The translations under genes were made by a program, and so were the position numbers. The notes under the pieces are model-generated. The model was not told where the DNA came from. It ran no database searches and saw only the letters and a list, made by a program, of their open reading frames with translations. 5,129 bases of DNA from an uncultured Christensenellaceae bacterium (GTDB lineage Bacteria; Bacillota; Clostridia; Christensenellales; UBA1242), in contig CATLDS010000054.1 in assembly GCA_949902685.1 (NCBI GenBank), forward strand, positions 1-5,129. Direction: 5' to 3'. Below are positions 1 to 5,129 of this stretch, piece after piece. How positions within the stretch are numbered: the stretch's first letter is position 1; every line of letters begins with the position of its first letter.

Positions 1-677
1 TGTAAATCTTCGCTAGTAATGTCTTTCTCAACGTTATTAACGAACTCTACGCCTGTCATTTCTCCAGTTAAAGCCTTATAGAAACCACTAAAAATGAACA
101 CCAAGCCTCGTCCACCAGCATCTACAACGCCCGCTTTCTTCAAAACTGGCAACATATCAGGAGTCTGCTGAAGAACTGTTTCACCATGAGTGATAACATC
201 GTTCAAAAAATCCTCAAAGGTCTTAGCAGATTTACTCGCTTGCTTGCTCTTCTCTGCCATTGCTTTGATTACTGTCAGGATAGTACCCTCTTTAGGTACT
301 GTAACTGCCTTGTACGCCATGTCAGCACCCGTTTGAATAGCCTTGGCGAACTCTTTAATGCCAATCTCATTTTGACAAGGCATAAGAGTAGCACAAATAC
401 CTTTGATAATTTGTGAGGTAATAACACCGCTATTACCACGTGCACCCTTCAACGCACCGCGATTGAAAGCCACGCAAATTGATTCAATTGTATTAGACTC
501 ACAGTTATTCATCTCTGTGGCTGCACTCTTTAGTGTTAGACTCATATTAGTACCAGTATCACCATCTGGCACTGGGAATACATTTAAAGCATCAATATCT
601 TTTTTATTCTCTTCAACTAATGAGAATGCACTGGAAAACATCTTCCTCAGTGCAGCACCGTTAATTGTTTTACCCAT
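1..677 (-). CDS. fakA: DAK2-domain fatty acid kinase subunit FakA/YloV, 3'-truncated by window edge
   Basis: The frame is open from an ATG at 677 to the left edge, giving about 225 residues with no stop. It begins MGKTINGAALRKMF and is the N-terminal DhaL-like (DAK2) kinase domain of the YloV/FakA family. Visible hallmarks are NVFPVPDGDTGTNM at residues 32-45, with D38 and D40 as the expected Mg-ATP-binding aspartates. A GARGNSG motif follows around residue 80 and a DAGGRGL motif around residue 190. Family members work with DegV-like FakB proteins, which present a bound fatty acid for phosphorylation to acyl-phosphate for phospholipid synthesis; this is family knowledge. The rest of the protein, normally over 500 residues in total, lies outside the window. 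The start is supported by TAGGAG about 10 nt upstream, which overlaps the stop codon of the preceding Asp23-family gene. Only 13 nt separate the two genes, so they are very likely one operon. Confidence 0.93.
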   Translation of the reverse strand, partial: MGKTINGAALRKMFSSAFSLVEENKKDIDALNVFPVPDGDTGTNMSLTLKSAATEMNNCESNTIESICVAFNRGALKGARGNSGVITSQIIKGICATLMPCQNEIGIKEFAKAIQTGADMAYKAVTVPKEGTILTVIKAMAEKSKQASKSAKTFEDFLNDVITHGETVLQQTPDMLPVLKKAGVVDAGGRGLVFIFSGFYKALTGEMTGVEFVNNVEKDITSEDL

Positions 678-690
678 AAATATTAAACTC

Positions 691-1038
691 CTATATTCTA
701 ACGTCTACGATATGCACGATGACATTTTTGACTATCATACCAGCGAAACGCTCTACTGAGTATTTAACACTCTGGCGGATAGACTCAGCCACTGCAGATG
801 CAGAAACACCACAATGACGCATTATTACGTAGACATCTATCTTCATATTATCATTTTCGAGGATTGTGACAACTACACCCTTATGTGCAGTGGTAAGCGC
901 ATTACCTTTAAAAAAACTACGCTGTGAAACTAGACCCACAACACCTACACACTCAAGAACAGAAACAGCAGCAACCTTACTGATTGCACGTTTGCTGATA
1001 CTAATCTTGCCGAATGAAGTAAAGGTGGTTAGTTTCAT
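691..1038 (-). CDS. yloU: Asp23/Gls24 family protein (YloU-like)
   Basis: This gene encodes 115 residues starting MKLTTFTSFGKISISKRAISKVA, the usual opening of the Asp23/Gls24 (DUF322) family: a short lead, then G-x-I-x-I-S, then an Ala-rich helix. The VLECVGVVGLV stretch around residues 27-37 and the alternating hydrophobic strands that follow, including MKIDVYVIMRHC, also fit. Length is typical for the short YloU type. It has no signal peptide or membrane segment, so it should be cytoplasmic. Biochemical function is poorly defined; relatives are linked to cell-envelope stress and membrane-anchored complexes. AAGGAG at 1050-1045, 6 nt before the ATG, supports the start. It is followed after 13 nt by the fakA/yloV-like gene and is divergent from rpmB, the arrangement known in Bacillus. 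That synteny is the reason for the symbol. Confidence 0.88.
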   Translation of the reverse strand: MKLTTFTSFGKISISKRAISKVAAVSVLECVGVVGLVSQRSFFKGNALTTAHKGVVVTILENDNMKIDVYVIMRHCGVSASAVAESIRQSVKYSVERFAGMIVKNVIVHIVDVRI

Positions 1039-1044
1039 CTCACT

Positions 1045-1083
1045 CTCCTTGACTATTATATAATAATATTATATATTAAGCAA
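1045..1083 (-). promoter_or_regulatory. Candidate promoter and RBS of the yloU-fakA operon
   Basis: Read on the - strand, TTGCTT (1083-1078) and a perfect TATAAT (1060-1055) are 17 bp apart. The ribosome binding site AAGGAG lies at 1050-1045. The weakness is geometry: transcription would start near 1048, inside the ribosome binding site, leaving a very short leader. A second TATAAT at 1073-1068 would give a better leader but lacks a convincing -35. The RBS is solid; the exact promoter is not. Confidence 0.35.
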
Positions 1084-1198
1084 ACGATTTTTATTAATTT
1101 TAATAAATTTGTATCTATTGCACTTATAATCAAGGTTTATATATCATAAAAACGTGGCTAATTTAATTAAAACAAATCTCTAAATTTACAAAAAACAC

Positions 1199-1227
1199 TT
1201 GCAATTCTACTAAATATATGTTAATAT
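1199..1227 (+). promoter_or_regulatory. Extended -10 sigma-A-type promoter of rpmB
   Basis: TTGCAA at 1199-1204 serves as the -35 (four of six consensus bases). It is followed by a 17-bp spacer and TAATAT at 1222-1227 as the -10. A TG at 1219-1220, one base before the -10, makes it an extended -10 element. The predicted start near 1234 leaves a leader of about 30 nt before the L28 start codon. No leader hairpin was recognised in that short stretch. Confidence 0.6.
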
Positions 1228-1252
1228 AACATGGTATTGATATAAATTTAAC

Positions 1253-1258
1253 GGAGGT
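1253..1258 (+). promoter_or_regulatory. Ribosome binding site of rpmB
   Basis: GGAGGT lies 6 nt before the ATG at 1265. It is a near-perfect Shine-Dalgarno sequence, as expected for a highly expressed ribosomal protein gene, and it fixes the start. Confidence 0.85.
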
Positions 1259-1264
1259 AATCGT

Positions 1265-1453
1265 ATGAAGGTTTGCGAAATATGCGGAAAAAGAAGCAGT
1301 ACTTCAGGTAACAATGTTAGCCACAGTATGCGTCATACTAAGAGAACTTTTGAAGCCAACATCCAAAAAGTTGATGTAGAAATAGATGGTAAGAAAGGAA
1401 AAAAGAATATTTGTGCTAAATGCTTAAAGACCATGAAGAAAGAGTCTAAATAA
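1265..1453 (+). CDS. rpmB: 50S ribosomal protein L28 (bL28)
   Basis: This 62-residue basic protein starts MKVCEICGKRSSTSGNNVSHS and is full length for bL28, which runs about 60-78 residues. The GNNVSHSMRHTKRTF core at 15-29 is diagnostic: relatives carry G-N-x-V-S-H followed by T-x-R-x-F/W. It has two Cys pairs, CEIC at 4-7 and CAKC at 50-53, so it is a zinc-ribbon (C+) form of L28, a type whose expression can be tied to zinc supply in bacteria that also have a Cys-free paralogue. It is a structural component of the large ribosomal subunit. The gene is monocistronic, with its own promoter (1199-1227), strong RBS and terminator (1458-1484). It is divergent from the yloU-fakA pair, as in Bacillus. 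Confidence 0.97.
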   Translation: MKVCEICGKRSSTSGNNVSHSMRHTKRTFEANIQKVDVEIDGKKGKKNICAKCLKTMKKESK

Positions 1454-1457
1454 TTAT

Positions 1458-1484
1458 AGTAGAGCGCTATGCTCTATTTTTATT
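1458..1484 (+). terminator. Rho-independent terminator of rpmB
   Basis: TAGAGC (1460-1465) and GCTCTA (1471-1476) form a perfect 6-bp stem around the loop GCTAT. The stem can extend by a G-T and an A-T pair to 1458/1478. A T-rich tract (1477-1484) follows. It begins a few bases after the rpmB stop codon at 1451-1453. Confidence 0.85.
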
Positions 1485-1495
1485 ATGATTAAAGC

Positions 1496-1525
1496 AAAAA
1501 GACTATCAATGTAGATAGCCTTTTT
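1496..1525 (-). terminator. Terminator of the membrane-protein gene, possibly bidirectional
   Basis: On the - strand GGCTATC (1520-1514) pairs with GATAGTC (1507-1501) around a 6-nt loop, including one G-T wobble, and is followed by TTTTT (1500-1496). On the + strand the same arms carry one A-C mismatch but are followed by a T run (1521-1525). It could therefore also back up rpmB termination. It starts 2 nt after the stop codon of the - strand gene. Confidence 0.8.
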
Positions 1526-1527
1526 AT

Positions 1528-1938
1528 TTAAACTCTATTAAACATACAAATAATGATAACCACAGCTGCTATTGCAGAAAGGATACTTATTAAGAGTGAT
1601 ATCCAGCCAATCTTTTTCTTATTAACTCGCATCCGCGCTATAGCATTGATTAAAGCATCTATAGGCAAATATAAACAGTAGAATGGTATAGCCACGGCAA
1701 GCATTATAACGAATATATTACCTATAATAGCCAACTTCGAGGTAGTACCTATTGTAAACAATCTAATTACAATATTAATCAAGAAGAATGAAATAACTAA
1801 TAGAAGTATACTTTCGATAATACTCTTGACTGCAAATTTAACTGATTTTTCGGCCTTTTCAGGATTTTGCTTTAATTTCTCAACACGATAATTTACATTA
1901 AACAATCTAGAGAAAACACCCATACTAATATGCTTCAC
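1528..1938 (-). CDS. Small three-helix membrane protein of unknown function
   Basis: I do not recognise this family. From a GTG at 1938 the product is 136 residues. A basic N-terminal region of about 38 residues (GVFSRLFNVNYRVEKLKQ and then Lys/Glu-rich sequence) precedes three hydrophobic segments at about 40-63, 69-92 and 110-133. A short basic loop (RMRVNKKK) lies between the second and third. The N-terminal region has no signal peptidase motif and probably lies in the cytoplasm, with a multi-pass protein in the cell membrane. Start choice is uncertain. The frame is open to an ATG at 1980 (150 residues), but those first residues look unnatural. GAGGTG at 1947-1942 lies about 5 nt before the GTG at 1938, while the ATG at 1923 (131 residues) has only a weak GAAG. 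The gene is convergent with rpmB and stands alone, with its own terminator at 1496-1525. It is in the same direction as dnaJ but is separated from it by a terminator. Confidence 0.7.
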   Translation of the reverse strand: MKHISMGVFSRLFNVNYRVEKLKQNPEKAEKSVKFAVKSIIESILLLVISFFLINIVIRLFTIGTTSKLAIIGNIFVIMLAVAIPFYCLYLPIDALINAIARMRVNKKKIGWISLLISILSAIAAVVIIICMFNRV

Positions 1939-2008
1939 ACACACCTCTCTTTTTAATATCATAACACACTCAAACCACATATAAAAATAAACTTGACTAT
2001 TAAATAAA

Positions 2009-2032
2009 TTGTTACTGTAAAACTTTTAACAA
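2009..2032. repeat. Short inverted repeat upstream of the membrane-protein gene
   Basis: TTGTTA (2009-2014) and TAACAA (2027-2032) form a perfect 6-bp inverted repeat with a 12-bp spacer, just upstream of the - strand membrane-protein gene. It could be an operator or a chance match in AT-rich DNA. I found no convincing -35/-10 pair for the gene nearby, although several TATAAT-like hexamers occur on the - strand between 2035 and 2060. Confidence 0.25.
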
Positions 2033-2080
2033 CAATTATAATTTTATCATACGATATTATATGAAAATATATTGTTGGAA

Positions 2081-2123
2081 AGCACCTAAAATACTAGCAC
2101 CTATACTTAAACTTTTGTTTAAG
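2081..2123. repeat. Direct repeat pair followed by a small hairpin in the dnaJ downstream gap
   Basis: AGCACCTA occurs at 2081-2088 and again at 2096-2103, a 15-bp period. Directly beside it CTTAAAC (2106-2112) and GTTTAAG (2117-2123) form a perfect 7-bp stem with a TTTT loop. On neither strand is the stem followed by a T tract, so it is not a standard terminator. The gap from 1981 to 2193 otherwise shows no gene. Confidence 0.4.
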
Positions 2124-2170
2124 AAAAATATTTATTACATAGGCAAATAAAACGAAATATGAACTGATAG

Positions 2171-2196
2171 TAAAAAAGGACTAATCAAGTCCTTTA
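2171..2196 (-). terminator. Rho-independent terminator of the dnaK-dnaJ operon
   Basis: On the - strand AAAGGACT (2195-2188) and AGTCCTTT (2182-2175) form a perfect 8-bp stem with a 5-nt loop, and six T residues span 2177-2172. The upstream arm begins inside the dnaJ stop codon (2196-2194), so there is no spacer between translation end and terminator. Confidence 0.9.
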
Positions 2197-3318
2197 ATTT
2201 TCCATTTTCTTTTTATAATTATTAGTCTTTGGATAGGCTTTATCTGGTATTGCTGATTGTAATTCTTTGACAAGTTTCATAGTATTTTTATCTATATCTT
2301 TAGGCATTTCACCCTTTAGAGTAACTATAATATCTCCGTAGCCCAATCCCTTTAGATACTTTATACCTTTGCCTTTTAGCGTATATCTAGTGTTGGATTG
2401 AGTCAATGGTGCTACATCAATATTGGTTACACCTTTTAATGTAGGAACTGCCACTTTACCGCCTATTAATAAAGTAGTTATTGGAGCATAAACATCTACG
2501 TATAGATCGAAACCCTTTCTCACTAATAGTGGATGATTTTCAACTTTAATTAAAATCCTTAAATCCCCCGGAACTCCATTCGCTGAAGCTGTCTGGTTAC
2601 CTTCATTCGAAACTCTAATTATCTGTTCATTATCTATACCTGCTGGAATATCTACAGATATTTTTGCATTAATCGTCTTAAGTCCAGTACCACGACAATT
2701 AGGACATTTATTCTTAACAACTTTACCTTTACCTCCACAGTTACGACAAGTACCTACCGTACGAGTCATACCGAAAAGTGTCTGCTGAGTATAGGTTACT
2801 CTACCAGTGCCATTACACTCAGTACAAGTCACATAATCACTGTCAGCTTTAGCTCCTGTCCCATGGCAATCTTGACAACGCTCTTTACGAGTAATAGGTA
2901 TCTCTTTTTTGCAACCAAAAGCGGCTTCTTGGAAGGTCAATTTTACATCTGTAACAATATCCTCAGCCTCTTCCCTAGCCTGAGCAGTCGCACCACGACC
3001 GCCGAAATTAGAGAAGATATTAAATATATCTTCAAATCCGCCGAAACCCTCTGCTCCGCCAAATCCACCTGAAAAACCGCCACCACCGAAGCCTTGTGGT
3101 CCGTCAGCACTACCATATTGGTCATAATTAGCACGTTTCTGCTTATCACTTAGAACAGAATATGCTTCGTTAATCTCTTTAAACTTTTCAGCCGCCTCTG
3201 GAGTCTTGTTTAAGTCGGGATGATACTTCTTCGCCATCTGCCTATATGCAGACTTAATCTCATCATCACTCGCGTTTTTATTCACTCCAAGCGTCGAATA
3301 ATAATCGTTATTTGCCAT
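2194..3318 (-). CDS. dnaJ: Chaperone protein DnaJ (Hsp40, class A)
   Basis: This is a full-length 374-residue type I DnaJ. The J domain is at about 5-70, with the HPD motif at 33-35 that stimulates the DnaK ATPase. A Gly/Phe-rich linker spans about 73-108. The zinc-binding region has four CxxCxGxG repeats: CQDC 148-151, CTEC 165-168, CRNC 191-194 and CPNC 205-208. C-terminal substrate-binding beta domains follow, including VDIPAGID at 223-230 and [12 protein letters not shown] at 248-259. It acts in the cytoplasm, delivering unfolded clients to DnaK. The start is fixed by AGAAGGA at 3329-3323, about 4 nt before the ATG, and by the [12 protein letters not shown] opening. The gene follows the putative metallopeptidase gene by 10 nt. 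Its RBS touches that gene's TAA, suggesting translational coupling. It ends the operon. Confidence 0.98.
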   Translation of the reverse strand: MANNDYYSTLGVNKNASDDEIKSAYRQMAKKYHPDLNKTPEAAEKFKEINEAYSVLSDKQKRANYDQYGSADGPQGFGGGGFSGGFGGAEGFGGFEDIFNIFSNFGGRGATAQAREEAEDIVTDVKLTFQEAAFGCKKEIPITRKERCQDCHGTGAKADSDYVTCTECNGTGRVTYTQQTLFGMTRTVGTCRNCGGKGKVVKNKCPNCRGTGLKTINAKISVDIPAGIDNEQIIRVSNEGNQTASANGVPGDLRILIKVENHPLLVRKGFDLYVDVYAPITTLLIGGKVAVPTLKGVTNIDVAPLTQSNTRYTLKGKGIKYLKGLGYGDIIVTLKGEMPKDIDKNTMKLVKELQSAIPDKAYPKTNNYKKKMEN

Positions 3319-3328
3319 ATTGTCCTTC

Positions 3329-3955
3329 TTATTTTTTGTTACTTTTTAATTTTTGTACGAAAGCATTAAACTCTGGATTATTTTCAATAATTTGTCTCAT
3401 TTCAGTTATTTGTCTATTGTGATTATTGATTTGGTTGTCAAAACATTTAATTAGGTTTTTATCCTTAACCGCTTCACGTAAATCTCTTAAAACATCTTGT
3501 GCAAAATTATCTGCCACAGTTTCGCTAACGGATAGTTTTGTATATGCTTTAGAATATTCACGCATTAATATATCCAAATCACACGAAACATCATTCTTCG
3601 CTTCAAGTATCAATGTTTTGTACTGTTGAACTAAATCTTTTTGTTTAATCTCTCCCGTTTCAAACAAATCTACATAATAGTGCATCCATTCATGTGATGT
3701 TAATTTAATAATTCTACCTATATCACCACACTCTAGCACATCATTTCTAAAATAAATCGTTTTCTCTGCCCTTTTATAGAACGCAGGGTGTGTTTTATGC
3801 CCAGTTACATCATCAAATGGAACAATTTTTATTTGACAATTGGGTACATTATATTTTGAGGCATAATACTCAGTTAACTCTTCAATAAACAATTTCATAT
3901 CAGCATCTTTATTTGTATATTTATTCACTAATTGAGACAAGGTTAATTTGTTCAT
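3329..3955 (-). CDS. Putative zinc metallopeptidase (HExxH, gluzincin-like) between dnaK and dnaJ
   Basis: I do not recognise a named family for this 208-residue protein. It carries [14 protein letters not shown] at 85-98, so H88, E89 and H92 form a classic HExxH zinc site in a hydrophobic helix. Further on, SETVAD at 144-149 gives an E-x-x-x-D motif (E145, D149), 53 residues after the second His. This resembles the third-ligand helix of gluzincins such as thermolysin or the M13 peptidases, where the Glu binds zinc and the Asp supports a His. There is no signal peptide or membrane segment, so it should act in the cytoplasm. The C-terminal part (about 150-208) is charged and likely helical. 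AAAGGA, 7 nt before the ATG at 3955, supports the start. It lies 91 nt after dnaK and 10 nt before dnaJ in the same operon. A role in chaperone-linked proteolysis or quality control is inference from location only; activity and substrate are unknown. Confidence 0.8.
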   Translation of the reverse strand: MNKLTLSQLVNKYTNKDADMKLFIEELTEYYASKYNVPNCQIKIVPFDDVTGHKTHPAFYKRAEKTIYFRNDVLECGDIGRIIKLTSHEWMHYYVDLFETGEIKQKDLVQQYKTLILEAKNDVSCDLDILMREYSKAYTKLSVSETVADNFAQDVLRDLREAVKDKNLIKCFDNQINNHNRQITEMRQIIENNPEFNAFVQKLKSNKK

Positions 3956-3991
3956 ATTGATATCCTTTGCTTACAATTTTTAAACAAGTCA

Positions 3992-4020
3992 AGAGCGAGA
4001 TATATATTTTCTCTCGCCCT
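3992..4020 (-). other. Intercistronic hairpin after dnaK
   Basis: On the - strand AGGGCGAGA (4020-4012) and TCTCGCTCT (4000-3992) form a 9-bp, GC-rich stem with one G-T wobble and an 11-nt A/T loop. It lies 26 nt downstream of the dnaK stop codon. It is followed by TGACTTG rather than a T tract, so it is not a strong intrinsic terminator. More likely it stabilises the 3' end of a processed dnaK message or causes partial attenuation before the two downstream genes. Confidence 0.6.
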
Positions 4021-4046
4021 ATACTATTTAAGATACTATAAATTTA

Positions 4047-5129
4047 TTATTTATCCTCTACAATGACGTTTGGATCGCTATCGCCATTGCCGTTATTTCC
4101 GCTGTTACTGTTCTGGTCGCCTTGAGGTGCGTTCTGTTGCATATTTTGATACATCTTGCTAAATACTGCATTAGCTACATTCATTAAGTCTTCATTAGCC
4201 TTATTGAGTTCGTCTATGGTCTCTGCTTGCAGATGTTTCTTAGCCTCTTCACAAGCATCAGTTAGAGATTTCTTATCCTCTTCGCTTAGTTTATCAGCAT
4301 TATCTTTTATAGTCTTTTCAATATTAAGAATTGCTGCATCTAGGTTGTTACGAGCGTCTATAACTTCTCTCTTCTTCTTGTCCTCTTCTGCGAACTGCTC
4401 TGCCTCTTTCACTGCCTTATTGATTTCATCTTCACTCAAATTCGTACTAGCAGTGATAGTAATCTTCTGCTCTTTATTAGTGCCAAGGTCTTTTGCTGAA
4501 ACGTTTACGATACCATTAGCGTCAATATCAAAAGTAACCTCAATCTGTGGTATACCTCTTGGTGCTGGTGGTATACCAGTTAATTGGAATCTACCTAGCG
4601 ATTTATTTTGAGCAGCAAATTCACGCTCACCCTGTAATACATTAATCTCTACGCCCGGTTGATTGTCTTGTGCCGTACTGAATATTTGAGATTTCTTAGT
4701 AGGGATAGTAGTATTACGTGCGATAAGTTTAGTGCAAACTCCGCCTAAAGTCTCAATACCTAGAGACAATGGAGTTACGTCTAGAAGTAATACATCCTTA
4801 ACCTCTCCACCTAATACACCTGCCTGAATTGATGCTCCTATTGCTACACATTCGTCTGGATTGATACCTTTGAATGGTGTTACTGGGATTTCCTTAGACA
4901 ATGCCTCAACTACGCATGGAACACGTGTAGAGCCTCCAACTAATACTACATTAGAAATCTCTGTCTTATTAAGACCAGCATCTTTAAGTGCATTACGAGT
5001 GCAAACGAGAGTCTGCTCTACAAGGTCTGCTATCATGCTCTCGAATTTAGCACGAGTAAGTGTGTACTCTAAGTGCTTAGGGCCAGTAGCGTCTGCTGTG
5101 ATGAATGGTAGACTAACAGTGGTCTGTGT
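4047..5129 (-). CDS. dnaK: Chaperone protein DnaK (Hsp70), C-terminal part, 5'-truncated by window edge
   Basis: The frame is open to the right edge, giving 360 residues that begin [20 protein letters not shown], near residue 250 of a typical DnaK of about 600. The ATG at 5036 is internal, not the start. The visible part holds the end of the ATPase domain with the [11 protein letters not shown] phosphate-loop motif (about residue 61 of the visible part). The interdomain linker [16 protein letters not shown] follows at about 112-127, then the peptide-binding beta domain ([27 protein letters not shown]) and the helical lid (about 230-335). An Asn/Gly/Asp-rich disordered tail ends in VEDK. Tandem TAA codons close the gene. 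DnaK binds exposed hydrophobic peptides in the cytoplasm in an ATP cycle driven by DnaJ and GrpE. The hrcA and grpE genes and any CIRCE operator would lie upstream, beyond the window. Confidence 0.98.
   Translation of the reverse strand, partial: TQTTVSLPFITADATGPKHLEYTLTRAKFESMIADLVEQTLVCTRNALKDAGLNKTEISNVVLVGGSTRVPCVVEALSKEIPVTPFKGINPDECVAIGASIQAGVLGGEVKDVLLLDVTPLSLGIETLGGVCTKLIARNTTIPTKKSQIFSTAQDNQPGVEINVLQGEREFAAQNKSLGRFQLTGIPPAPRGIPQIEVTFDIDANGIVNVSAKDLGTNKEQKITITASTNLSEDEINKAVKEAEQFAEEDKKKREVIDARNNLDAAILNIEKTIKDNADKLSEEDKKSLTDACEEAKKHLQAETIDELNKANEDLMNVANAVFSKMYQNMQQNAPQGDQNSNSGNNGNGDSDPNVIVEDK

Noticed and set aside
186..759. Two + strand open frames (76 and 118 codons) across the fakA gene and yloU 3' end
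   Set aside because: They lie opposite clearly coding - strand DNA with conserved DAK2 motifs; their translations look like low-complexity antisense products.
866..1063. 65-codon + strand open frame opposite yloU
   Set aside because: Antisense shadow of the Asp23-family gene that also runs into its promoter region.
1125..1130. TATAAT on the + strand as an rpmB promoter
   Set aside because: It lacks a -35 at the right distance and lies far from the gene; the extended -10 at 1219-1227 is better placed.
2863..3149. Overlapping short frames on both strands inside dnaJ
   Set aside because: Out-of-frame shadows of the DnaJ Gly/Phe and zinc-finger region.
3426..3629. 67-codon + strand open frame opposite the metallopeptidase gene
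   Set aside because: Antisense shadow with no ribosome binding site; the - strand frame is longer and carries a coherent HExxH motif.
3987..3992. TTGACT on the - strand as a -35 box for the metallopeptidase gene
   Set aside because: No acceptable -10 hexamer is found 16-19 bp downstream, so an internal promoter is not supported.
3956..4046. CIRCE (HrcA) operator between dnaK and the downstream genes
   Set aside because: No TTAGCACTC-type half-site or its inverted partner is present; if HrcA control exists, its site is upstream of the window.
4156..4611. 151-codon open frame on the + strand inside dnaK
   Set aside because: It is a Ser/Leu/Ala-rich antisense shadow of the DnaK lid and substrate domain, with no ribosome binding site or recognisable motif.

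Overview
The window looks like a chromosomal housekeeping segment of a low-GC Bacillota (Firmicutes), probably Clostridia or a related uncultured gut lineage. The grounds are AT-rich DNA with long A/T intergenic runs, strong AGGAG-type ribosome binding sites, U-tract terminators, and two gene clusters typical of the phylum. TGG encodes Trp and all complete genes end in TAA or TAG, so nothing suggests a Mollicutes-type code. The lineage is inferred from family and synteny recall, not from a search.

Left part (1-1453). A divergent module resembles the rpmB / yloU-yloV locus of Bacillus. Ribosomal protein L28 (rpmB, + strand) is transcribed away from an Asp23/Gls24-family gene (yloU-like, - strand) and a DAK2/DegV-partner kinase gene (yloV/fakA-like, - strand, cut by the left edge at its 3' end). 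The 226-bp gap between the divergent genes holds a good extended -10 promoter for rpmB. rpmB ends in its own hairpin terminator.

Middle (1454-2193). A small three-helix membrane protein of unknown function lies on the - strand. It is convergent with rpmB and has its own terminator. It is separated from dnaJ by an AT-rich gap containing a short direct repeat and a small hairpin.

Right part (2194-5129). A - strand chaperone operon reads dnaK (N-terminal part beyond the right edge), then a 208-residue protein with an HExxH zinc-protease motif, then dnaJ, then a strong terminator whose stem begins in the dnaJ stop codon. In the usual Bacillota order (hrcA-grpE-dnaK-dnaJ), dnaJ follows dnaK directly, so the inserted putative metallopeptidase is the most interesting item. 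It is 10 nt from dnaJ, and the dnaJ ribosome binding site touches its stop codon, so the two are probably translationally coupled. A GC-rich hairpin follows dnaK and may set the ratio of DnaK to the two downstream products.

No RNA genes, CRISPR, insertion sequences, prophage genes or CIRCE operators were seen. Most of the window is ordinary core genome.
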